Positions 1 through 5,285 of a stretch of 5,475 bases of DNA are shown one piece after another. Position numbers and translations under genes: made by a program. Source of the DNA: Paracoccaceae bacterium (GTDB lineage: Bacteria > Pseudomonadota > Alphaproteobacteria > Rhodobacterales > Rhodobacteraceae); the NCBI GenBank assembly GCA_007119835.1, contig SKOX01000249.1, positions 1 to 5,475 on the forward strand, read 5' to 3'. The stretch's first letter is position 1. Every line of letters starts with the position of its first letter. The notes beneath the pieces were generated by a model, which was not told where the DNA came from, made no database searches, and saw only the letters and a list, made by a program, of their open reading frames with translations.

Positions 1-1202
1 ACGGTGCCTTCGGTGCGCTCGCCTCCGTCGGACAGGCAACGCATCAGCGTGGTCTTGCCGGCGCCGTTCGGCCCGACCACGCCCACGATCTCGCCGCGGC
101 GCCCGACGAGGTCGATCCCCTCGAGCACCTTCAGACTGCCGTAGCTTCGCGTCAGCCCTTCGGCCACGAGGATCGGCGTAGCGTCGGGATCCTGTCGGCG
201 CGAAGCCGCCGCTTCGACCGCGAGCGCCGCGCCGCCGCCGCCGGGGCGCCAGTGCGTGAGCGCGCGGCGGAAGACGTTGAAGATCGGCGGCACGAGCCCC
301 TGGGGCAGGACGACGATCACGACGACGAAGGCGATGCCGACGAGCAGCGCCCACAGGAAGGGCAGCGACCCCGACAGGTACGATGCGGTCACGTCAATGC
401 CGATGGCGCCGAGGATCGGCCCGAAGAGCGTCCCGCGCCCGCCGAGCGCGGTCCAGATCAGGAGCTCGGTCCCGAGAAGGAAACCCGCGAGCTCGGGCGC
501 CACGACGTTGGTGAAGGTGGCGTAGCCGAAGCCCGCCACGGCCCCGACGGCGCCGGCGGCCGCCATTAGCCGTGTCTTGATGCGCGAAACCGGGATCCCG
601 AGATAGGCGCAGCGCTCCTCGTTCTCGCGGATGGCGACAAGGATGCGGCCGTAGTCGCTCCGCACGAAGAGCCAGCCAAGCGCCGCAACGGCAACGAGGT
701 AGCAACCGGCGATCCGGAACCAGGTATCGACCGCCCAGTAGTAGGTGGGAAACGCCGACAGTCCGCTCGAGGACCCGGTGAAGCGCCCGCCGGCGAAGAT
801 GAGCTGCACCGCGACGATGGTCAGCGCAAGGGTGATGATCGAGGCATAGAGCGGCGAGGCGCCATGGTAGAAGGCGAGCCAGCCGACCGCCCAGCCGAGG
901 AGCGCCGCCGCGATCACGGCGCCGACCAGTGCCCCGAGCGCCCACCCCGGACCGAAGCCGTAGTGCGTGAAGACGAGCGCGCAGGTGTAGGCCCCGAGGC
1001 CGAAGAAGGCAGACTGCCCGAATGTCAGGATGCCCGTGTAGCCCCAGAGGATGTCCACCGTCATAGCGAGGGTTGCGAGAAACAGGGCCCGGGTGAGGAT
1101 GTTGGTCGCGTAGGTGTCCAGAAAGAGCGGCGCGATGAGCACCGTTCCGATGGCGACGACGGCGCCGATCGCGACAGTGCGAAAGGGACGAAGATCAGCC
1201 AA
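1..1202 (-). CDS. LivM-type permease fused to LivG-type ATPase (ABC transporter, branched-chain amino acid/amide class), 3' end outside window
   Basis: This is the inner-membrane permease of a HAAT-family importer with a nucleotide-binding domain on the same chain. I translated 400 codons without a stop. Residues 1-310 are a hydrophobic LivM domain with the family signature [19 protein letters not shown] (about 54-72) and the cytoplasmic coupling motif [13 protein letters not shown] (191-203). A Gly/Ala-rich linker (about 320-343, with GGGG at 321-324) leads to the ABC domain from about residue 344: aromatic A-loop Tyr354, then Walker [10 protein letters not shown] at 377-385. Signature motif, Walker B and stop lie beyond the left edge. 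The start is TTG at 1202-1200: an in-frame TGA sits two codons upstream, no earlier start exists, and AAAGGA lies 7 nt before it. The gene overlaps the end of livH by 8 bp, which suggests translational coupling. LivM-LivG fusions are a known arrangement. The substrate is not readable from this protein. Confidence 0.93.
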   Translation of the reverse strand, partial: MADLRPFRTVAIGAVVAIGTVLIAPLFLDTYATNILTRALFLATLAMTVDILWGYTGILTFGQSAFFGLGAYTCALVFTHYGFGPGWALGALVGAVIAAALLGWAVGWLAFYHGASPLYASIITLALTIVAVQLIFAGGRFTGSSSGLSAFPTYYWAVDTWFRIAGCYLVAVAALGWLFVRSDYGRILVAIRENEERCAYLGIPVSRIKTRLMAAAGAVGAVAGFGYATFTNVVAPELAGFLLGTELLIWTALGGRGTLFGPILGAIGIDVTASYLSGSLPFLWALLVGIAFVVVIVVLPQGLVPPIFNVFRRALTHWRPGGGGAALAVEAAASRRQDPDATPILVAEGLTRSYGSLKVLEGIDLVGRRGEIVGVVGPNGAGKTTLMRCLSDGGERTEGT

Positions 1203-2031
1203 GGCTCAGTCCTTTCGGGCTGATGCGAAGGATCGCTGCGGCGAGCACGACAATGGTCAGGCCGCCGATGATCGGACTGAAGAAGGTCGAGACCACGACC
1301 TGCGCGCCGCCGAGCAGGAGCGCGGCAATGGCGAGCCCGGGGAACGACGCCCCCGCGACGAGCACGAGCATGAACGAGTTGACCAGCCAGGGCAGCCCCA
1401 TGTTGGGATCGACCGAGAGCAGCGGCGTGATCAGCGCGCCCGCCGCGCACGCGAGCCCCGCGCCAAGGCCGAAGGTGAGCGCCCTTACCCGCGTGCTGTC
1501 GATGCCGAGGCCGCGCGCGAGGGTCTCGTTCATGATGACCGCCCGGGCGTTGAGGCCGAAGCGCGTGAAGTAGAGCAGTGCGGCCAGCGCCAGCCCCACA
1601 CCGACGGCGACGCCGGTGACGACGAGCCTGTAGGCGGAATAGTCGATCGGCCCCATCGAGATGGTCCCCCTGATCGGGCTTGCCGCGAACTGCACCTCCC
1701 GGCCGAAGTAGAGCGTGATCAGCTGGACGATGACGATGCCGAGCCCCCAGGTGGCGAGGATGGCGTCGAGCGGGCGGTCGTAGAGCGGCCGCACGATCAG
1801 CCGCTCGATGACGAGGCCGACCACCGCCCCGAAGCCGAGCGCGAGGAGCGGCGCGATCCAGGGACTGAGCCCCCATCCGGTGCCCATGACCGCCGCGTAG
1901 CCGCCGATCGTCAGGAAGGCGCCATGGGCGAAGTTGATGAGCTTCATCACGCCGAGGATGATGAGGAGGCCCGACGCGACCACGAACAGGATGCCGGCCG
2001 TGGTGACGATATCGAGCGCCAGGTTGAGCAT
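1195..2031 (-). CDS. LivH-type ABC transporter permease
   Basis: This is a 278-residue inner-membrane permease of the branched-chain amino acid/amide (HAAT) class, which pairs with the LivM domain of the next gene to form the translocation pore. The protein is almost wholly hydrophobic. It carries the LivH hallmark INFAHGAF (32-39) in the first helices, the [13 protein letters not shown] segment (76-88) after the next helices, and a coupling-helix-like stretch [12 protein letters not shown] (167-178) expected to contact the ATPase. Length is normal for LivH (about 280-300). The start is ATG at 2031 with a weak GGGA site 7 nt upstream; an out-of-frame ATG at 2039 also lies in this leader. The gene sits 95 nt after the binding-protein gene and overlaps the following livM-livG start by 8 bp. 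Family assignment is firm. Specificity is inferred only from neighbours: an amide/urea-type compound is likelier than leucine. Confidence 0.95.
   Translation of the reverse strand: MLNLALDIVTTAGILFVVASGLLIILGVMKLINFAHGAFLTIGGYAAVMGTGWGLSPWIAPLLALGFGAVVGLVIERLIVRPLYDRPLDAILATWGLGIVIVQLITLYFGREVQFAASPIRGTISMGPIDYSAYRLVVTGVAVGVGLALAALLYFTRFGLNARAVIMNETLARGLGIDSTRVRALTFGLGAGLACAAGALITPLLSVDPNMGLPWLVNSFMLVLVAGASFPGLAIAALLLGGAQVVVSTFFSPIIGGLTIVVLAAAILRISPKGLSLG
1210..1215 (-). promoter_or_regulatory. Ribosome binding site that fixes the TTG start of the LivM-LivG fusion
   Basis: AAAGGA on the minus strand lies 7 nt before TTG (1202-1200) and inside the last codons of livH. An in-frame TGA at 1208-1206 excludes any upstream start, so the rare TTG is well supported. 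Confidence 0.7.
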
Positions 2032-2088
2032 GCTGTCATCCCGAAGCTGGCAGGGTCAAGGAGCGGCGGCGCGCGGCGTCCCCGTGAG

Positions 2089-2120
2089 GCGGCCCGGCCG
2101 CGCGGCGGCGGTCGGGCCGC
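2089..2120 (-). repeat. GC-rich intercistronic stem-loop between binding-protein gene and livH
   Basis: The arms GCGGCCCG (2089-2096) and CGGGCCGC (2113-2120) are perfect reverse complements with a 16-nt, itself GC-rich, loop. The structure starts 6 nt after the binding-protein stop codon (2129-2127). No T-run follows on the minus strand, so it is not a classical intrinsic terminator. In transporter operons such stems often protect the upstream binding-protein mRNA or attenuate read-through, so that binding protein exceeds permease; that role here is inference. Confidence 0.5.
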
Positions 2121-2126
2121 AAGTCG

Positions 2127-3284
2127 TCAGTTGGCGAACTGCGGGCACTGGTCGCCGGGGTCGACGTCCTCGAAGCTGGAGATGACCGTCACCTCTCCGT
2201 CGTCCTCGACCTTTCCAAGGTACATTGTGAGCGGCGTGTGGCGCTGGGCGTTCATCTGGATGGTGCCGCGCGGGCCCTCGAAGCTGACCTCCGCGAGGGC
2301 GTCGATCACCGGCTGCGCGTCGGTGGTGCCGGCCTTCTCGACCGCGAGCTTGTAGAGGTAGATCGCCTCGTACTGCGGCACGCTGAGGTCGTTCGGCGTC
2401 TTCAGGTCCGCACCGAACTTCTCCTCCATCGCCTCGAGGAACGCACGGTTCTCCTCCCTGTCGATGGACGTGAGGTAGGAGGCGGCGATGTACATGCCCG
2501 CGGCGTCCTCGCGCATGGTCCGGGCGGTTCCCTCGTCCACGGCGAGGTTGCCGTAGGGGATGTCCACGCCTGCGGCGCGGAGCTGACGGGTCAGCGTCAC
2601 GTTGGGCGAGCCGCCGGCGGTGGAAGTGATCAGCGCGTCGGGCGCTGCCGAGCGCAGCATGGAGATGATCGCCGTCCAGTCCGAGCCGTCCATCGGCAGG
2701 TACTGCTCCCCGAGGACTTCACCGCCGTTCGCTTCCACGTATTCCCGGGTGAACTCCAGCATGCCGCGGCCGAAGGCGTAGTCGCTGCCGATCAGAAAGA
2801 AGGTCTGCGCGCCGTATTCCTCCATGAAGTGGTCGACGATCGGCCCGACCTGCTGCTCGGGCACCCAGGCGTTCACATACATCCACGGGCTGCAGGAGCG
2901 CCCCTCGTAGAAGGAGGTGTAGATGTAGGGCACCTGCCCGCGGTTCACGATCGGCAGACCGGCGTTGCGAGCGGCGCTCGTCTCCATCGAGATGAGCGCG
3001 TCCACCTCCTGCTGGAAGATCAGGTTCTCGAAGGCGCGCTGCGCACCCTGTGCCCCGGAGCCGTCGTCGGCGACGATCAGCTCGACGGGCCGGCCGAGGA
3101 TGCCGCCTTCGGCGTTGATCTCGGCCGCGGCGAGTTCGGCCGACTGGACGACCGAGGGCGCGACGACGCTGTTGGCCCCCGAAAGGCCGACCGGAATCCC
3201 GATCTTGATGGGCTCTTCCGCCAAGGCCGTGCCGGCGAGCAGTCCCGCGACCGCCACCGTGGATGCAATCCTGATCCCAAGCAT
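2127..3284 (-). CDS. Periplasmic substrate-binding protein, type-I fold (Peripla_BP_5/6; AmiC/UrtA/FmdD-like amide or urea group)
   Basis: This is the 385-residue extracytoplasmic receptor that delivers ligand to the LivH/LivM permeases. A Sec signal peptide ends at TALA/EEP (cleavage after about residue 22); there is no lipobox cysteine. The mature protein opens with the typical strand IKIGIPVGLSG (27-35) and AAAEINAEGGILGRPVEL (52-69), followed by the second-lobe motif FFLIGSDYAFGRGM (162-175). The segment YIYTSFYEGRSCSPWMY (120-136), the phrase YLTSIDREENRAF (270-282) and the C-terminal GPRGTIQMNAQRHT (337-350) resemble AmiC, UrtA and FmdD more than LivJ/LivK, from memory of those families. 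Only two cysteines occur in the mature chain (131 and 380), so a disulfide is possible. The ATG at 3284 has GGAGG 6 nt upstream. The gene lies 41 nt after the hydrolase gene in the same operon. Exact ligand is unknown; amide or urea-like is my inference. Confidence 0.93.
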   Translation of the reverse strand: MLGIRIASTVAVAGLLAGTALAEEPIKIGIPVGLSGANSVVAPSVVQSAELAAAEINAEGGILGRPVELIVADDGSGAQGAQRAFENLIFQQEVDALISMETSAARNAGLPIVNRGQVPYIYTSFYEGRSCSPWMYVNAWVPEQQVGPIVDHFMEEYGAQTFFLIGSDYAFGRGMLEFTREYVEANGGEVLGEQYLPMDGSDWTAIISMLRSAAPDALITSTAGGSPNVTLTRQLRAAGVDIPYGNLAVDEGTARTMREDAAGMYIAASYLTSIDREENRAFLEAMEEKFGADLKTPNDLSVPQYEAIYLYKLAVEKAGTTDAQPVIDALAEVSFEGPRGTIQMNAQRHTPLTMYLGKVEDDGEVTVISSFEDVDPGDQCPQFAN

Positions 3285-3290
3285 GCTTTA

Positions 3291-3295
3291 CCTCC
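3291..3295 (-). promoter_or_regulatory. Strong Shine-Dalgarno site of the binding-protein gene
   Basis: GGAGG on the minus strand lies 6 nt before the ATG at 3284. It is stronger than the site in front of livH, which fits high production of the binding protein relative to the permease. Confidence 0.6.
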
Positions 3296-3325
3296 GTGTT
3301 GCCGATGGTGTTCCAGTTCGTTCCG

Positions 3326-4186
3326 TCAGCTGCGCGTGGCGAGTTCGCCGTAGACGTCGCTTCGGCGGTCGCGCAGGACGTGATTGAAGGCGTTGAGCGC
3401 CCGTGCACGCCGAGCGTCCGCGAGGTTGCAGTGGGCCACGAGAACCGCCCGCTCGTCGCGCGAAGCCGGTCCGGCGAGCGGCCAGCCCTGGGGCCCCACG
3501 ATCAGGCTCTGGCCGATGAAGGGCTGCCCGCGCTCCGTCCCGGTTCGGCAGGCGGCCGCGACGAAGACCCCGTTGGAATGGGCCCCGGCCAGGCAGAGGA
3601 TGTTGGCCATTGCCGGAAGGTCGTCGCGCTGGCCCGGCATCGGCACCCAGTTCGTCGGCACGCACACGATGTCCGCGCCTCCGAGCCCGCAGCGTCGCCA
3701 CGACTCGGGGAACCAGCCGTCGTAGCAGATCAGCGGGGCAATCCGCCCGATGCGCGTCGCGTAGACGGGAAAGCCGCGATCGCCCGGCTCGAAGTAGAGC
3801 GCTTCCTCGGCCCATAGGTGATTCTTGCGGTAGACGCCGATCAGGCCGCCGGGTCCGATCACCGCCGCGCTGTTGTAAAGCCGATCACCGTCGCGTTCGG
3901 CGAAGCCGGCGACGATGTACATGTCCATGCCGCGCGCCGCTTCCTGAAGCCGCTCGATCGTCGGCGATGCCTCGACGGAGGTCGCGAGTCCGAAGGCCTC
4001 CTCACGCGAGGTGAAGACGTAGCCGCTGTCGAAGAGCTCCGGCAGGACGGCGAGGTTCGCGCCGGCGCGGTGCGCCTCCTCGAGCAGGCCCGCAGCCTGT
4101 TCGAGGTTCGTCTCACTGTCACCGAAGCTCGGCTCGAACTGCAGGCATGCGATCGTTGCGTTCGCTTCGCCGCTTGCGCCGGACAT
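3326..4186 (-). CDS. Nitrilase-superfamily carbon-nitrogen hydrolase (amidase/carbamoylase-like)
   Basis: This is a 286-residue cytoplasmic enzyme expected to hydrolyse a non-peptide C-N bond. It has the Glu-Lys-Cys triad of the CN_hydrolase domain: Glu50 in LPELFDSG, Lys121 in YRKNHLW and Cys154 in LICYDGWFPE. A further acidic pair just after the Lys (AEEALYFEPGD) matches the second conserved Glu. Tail motif NHVLRDRRSDVY is typical of small amidase/carbamoylase-type members rather than true nitrilases. There is no signal peptide. Length is normal for the family (260-310). I chose ATG 4186: GGAGGG ends 4 nt upstream, whereas an in-frame TTG at 4198 overlaps that same site. The gene leads the transporter operon, 41 nt before the binding-protein gene, and lies downstream of the XRE-cupin regulator. 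Likely substrates are a small amide, N-carbamoyl compound or ureide brought in by the transporter; the sequence alone does not decide. Confidence 0.92.
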   Translation of the reverse strand: MSGASGEANATIACLQFEPSFGDSETNLEQAAGLLEEAHRAGANLAVLPELFDSGYVFTSREEAFGLATSVEASPTIERLQEAARGMDMYIVAGFAERDGDRLYNSAAVIGPGGLIGVYRKNHLWAEEALYFEPGDRGFPVYATRIGRIAPLICYDGWFPESWRRCGLGGADIVCVPTNWVPMPGQRDDLPAMANILCLAGAHSNGVFVAAACRTGTERGQPFIGQSLIVGPQGWPLAGPASRDERAVLVAHCNLADARRARALNAFNHVLRDRRSDVYGELATRS

Positions 4187-4190
4187 CGCT

Positions 4191-4196
4191 CCCTCC
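4191..4196 (-). promoter_or_regulatory. Ribosome binding site deciding the hydrolase start
   Basis: GGAGGG on the minus strand lies 4 nt before ATG 4186. The alternative in-frame TTG start (4198-4196) overlaps this motif and has no comparable site of its own, so the ATG four codons downstream is preferred. Confidence 0.65.
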
Positions 4197-4206
4197 AAAC
4201 ATCCCG

Positions 4207-4246
4207 TGCAGGCAAACAGCAGACAGATCTGCAGCGCCTCGTCAAG
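4207..4246 (-). promoter_or_regulatory. Candidate hydrolase-operon promoter region, element A of a two-copy motif
   Basis: On the minus strand, CTTGACG (4246-4240) contains a near-consensus -35 hexamer TTGACG. It is followed 24 nt later by TTGCCTGCA (4215-4207), and the hydrolase ATG begins 20 nt further on. A -10 hexamer is weak: TGCTGT (4221-4216) at 18-nt spacing is the best I can offer. The same two words recur in front of the regulator gene with a 22-nt gap. Including CTGC three bases before the second word, the common core is CTGCNNNTTGCCTGCA. The inverted repeat GCAGA/TCTGC (4219-4223, 4228-4232) also lies inside. Promoter function is inferred. Confidence 0.45.
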
Positions 4247-4254
4247 TTACTTGA
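4242..4254. promoter_or_regulatory. Candidate operator: 13-bp palindrome TCAAGTTACTTGA
   Basis: Six-base arms TCAAGT and ACTTGA flank one central base in perfect symmetry. The site overlaps the candidate -35 hexamer of the hydrolase operon (4240-4245), where a bound repressor would block RNA polymerase. The adjacent XRE-cupin regulator is the natural candidate to bind it. The hexamer TTCAAG, which includes one arm, also occurs before the regulator start (4950-4955, minus strand). Confidence 0.4.
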
Positions 4255-4339
4255 ATGCCTGTCCAGAGGGCGGTGCTGGTTCAGGTCCGGCAACCTGCAC
4301 GGATTTTTGGCAAGACGGATCAGCTGAAGTGCACAGAGG

Positions 4340-4355
4340 CTGCGCGTCGGCGCAG
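4340..4355 (-). repeat. Short stem-loop just after the regulator stop codon
   Basis: The arms CTGCGC and GCGCAG with loop of four bases begin 2 nt after the regulator TGA (4360-4358). No T-run follows on the minus strand, so intrinsic termination is doubtful. It may mark the 3' end of the regulator message or a weak, factor-dependent stop that separates the regulator from the hydrolase operon. Confidence 0.35.
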
Positions 4356-4357
4356 GG

Positions 4358-4939
4358 TCAGAAGGTCGGCGGCGTGTTCACCCACAGAATCAGCGCCTGC
4401 ACCGCGCCGGGGTTGCTGTAGCCGTGCGGGCGCTCGGAGCGAAAGTGAAAGCTGTCTCCGGGGCCCAGTCGGTGCACCTCGCCGTCGACCTCGAGGTCGA
4501 TCGTGCCGGAAAGCAGGTAGCCGATCTCCTCTCCCTCGTGTTCGATCAGCCCGTCCGATCGACCACCCGGCTCCACGATATGGATGTTGGCCTGCAACAG
4601 GCTCGCGGCATGAAACGGAACGAGTTGCTCGAGCGCCACGCCGTCGCCCTGCCGCAACGCCTCCGGCCCGAGCCGCGGTCGCGTCCCGGCTCGCAAGACC
4701 ACTGTCTGCTCGACATCGTCGAAGAGCGCCGCAACGTTCACTCCGAGAGCGGCGGCAAGGCGCCTCAGCAGTGTGAGCGAAGGCTCGGACCGCTGCGTCT
4801 CGACTTTCGAGAGCATGCTTTCGGAGCACCCCGCCGCCTCGGCAAGCTGCAGGAGGGTCATCTGCCTCGCCCGCCTCAGCCGACGAAGCTTTGTCCCGAT
4901 CCCGGGATTTGACGGTGGCGCATTGGGTCTTTTCAGCAC
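4358..4939 (-). CDS. XRE-family transcriptional regulator with C-terminal cupin domain
   Basis: This is a 193-residue cytoplasmic DNA-binding protein of the widespread HTH_3-Cupin_2 type (PuuR-like architecture). With the start used here, residues 13-72 form the Cro/cI helix-turn-helix, with LAEAAGCSESMLSKVE as its core and SESMLSKVE (39-47) as recognition helix. Residues 119-190 form a small beta-barrel with LIEHEGEEIGYLLSG and PGDSFHFRSERPHGYSNPG, the two cupin motifs; His134, Glu138 and His172 are possible ligand or metal residues. The start is uncertain. GTG at 4939 has AAGGG 8 nt upstream and matches the promoter geometry of the next gene. A TTG at 4993 would add 18 poorly conserved-looking residues, lacks a clear binding site and overlaps the candidate -35. 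The gene precedes the hydrolase-transporter genes by 171 bp on the same strand, so local regulation and autoregulation are likely. Effector unknown. Confidence 0.92.
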   Translation of the reverse strand: MLKRPNAPPSNPGIGTKLRRLRRARQMTLLQLAEAAGCSESMLSKVETQRSEPSLTLLRRLAAALGVNVAALFDDVEQTVVLRAGTRPRLGPEALRQGDGVALEQLVPFHAASLLQANIHIVEPGGRSDGLIEHEGEEIGYLLSGTIDLEVDGEVHRLGPGDSFHFRSERPHGYSNPGAVQALILWVNTPPTF

Positions 4940-4956
4940 GGTTACAGCCCTTGAAC

Positions 4957-4994
4957 TGCAGGCAAGGTGCAGGCTCTGCCACTCGTCCGTCAAG
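4957..4994 (-). promoter_or_regulatory. Candidate regulator promoter region, element B of the two-copy motif
   Basis: CTTGACG (4994-4988) and TTGCCTGCA (4965-4957) are separated by 22 nt on the minus strand and lie 17 nt before the GTG start at 4939. They match element A before the hydrolase gene. CTGC at 4972-4969 completes the shared core CTGCNNNTTGCCTGCA. No good -10 hexamer is visible, so basal promoter strength may be low or an activator may be needed. Confidence 0.42.
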
Positions 4995-5027
4995 GTGCTC
5001 TGATGCGCGATACTTGCTGCGTAGCCA

Positions 5028-5053
5028 CACGGCCGCCGCGGGCGCCGGCCGTG
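5028..5053. repeat. Perfect 8-bp inverted repeat, CACGGCCG / CGGCCGTG
   Basis: The arms lie at 5028-5035 and 5046-5053 with a 10-bp GC-only centre. Neither side has a T-run, and the position, some 35 bp upstream of the candidate regulator -35, would suit a protein-binding site or a boundary between the divergent units. Chance is a real alternative in such GC-rich sequence. Confidence 0.3.
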
Positions 5054-5128
5054 CCAGAAGCGTGCTGCGGCCTCCCGTCCGTGCCCGTCGGGCGCCGCTG
5101 GGGCGACGGCGGACGTCGGGATGTGCCA

Positions 5129-5161
5129 CGGCGGCGATCAACGCCGCCGCGACGATCGCCG
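5129..5161. repeat. Two overlapping, mutually exclusive inverted repeats
   Basis: CGGCGGCG (5129-5136) pairs perfectly with CGCCGCCG (5142-5149) around a 5-nt loop. CGGCGATC (5132-5139) pairs perfectly with GATCGCCG (5154-5161) across 14 nt. They share bases and cannot form together. If transcribed as leader of the gene at 5286 they could act as alternative structures; as DNA they could be a binding site. Confidence 0.35.
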
Positions 5162-5285
5162 AGTTTCTTTCTTCGCTCCGATCGTGCATCAGGTGCCAGG
5201 ATGGTAGGCGGCTGAGGACGGCCCGCTTGCGCGATGAAGACCATCGCCGCGGTCGAGCCTATGCCGGAAAAGAGCGGAGCAGGTC

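Larger units (their letters stand above)
4995..5285. other. Divergent intergenic region with inverted repeats
   Basis: About 290 bp lie between the leftward regulator promoter and the rightward gene at 5286. I see no convincing gene here. It holds a perfect hairpin CACGGCCG/CGGCCGTG (5028-5035, 5046-5053), two overlapping inverted repeats at 5129-5161, and GCGATG/CATCGC (5231-5236, 5242-5247) about 40 nt before the plus-strand start. No confident sigma-70 promoter for the rightward gene was recognised. Confidence 0.5.

Noticed and set aside
1..1202. Urea-specific transporter (UrtC/UrtD) assignment
   Set aside because: The general LivM/LivG motifs do not discriminate. The standard urt cluster with urease genes is not visible, so no gene symbol was given.
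2089..2120. Intrinsic terminator after the binding-protein gene
   Set aside because: The stem is strong but no T-run follows on the minus strand, and the permease genes that depend on this operon lie downstream.
1114..2355. Plus-strand 413-codon open frame opposite livH
   Set aside because: Its product is highly charged, Arg/Glu/Asp/His-rich and lacks any recognisable motif. It is the mirror of a hydrophobic GC-rich gene with a clear LivH product on the other strand.
2238..3353. Plus-strand 371-codon open frame opposite the binding-protein gene
   Set aside because: This is a shadow of the strongly supported minus-strand gene. It has no motif, and long antisense frames are expected at this GC content.
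4187..4198. Hydrolase start at TTG 4198
   Set aside because: The codon overlaps the GGAGGG ribosome site of ATG 4186, which is the better start.
4940..4993. Regulator start at TTG 4993
   Set aside because: There is no clear ribosome site, and the TTG coincides with a shared CTTGACG motif that looks like promoter DNA. GTG 4939 has AAGGG at proper spacing. It remains an alternative.
4320..5189. Minus-strand 289-codon frame overlapping the regulator in another phase
   Set aside because: The first 25 residues look mildly protein-like, but the remainder is Arg/Ala-rich and overlaps the clear HTH-cupin gene. There is no ribosome site and no domain.
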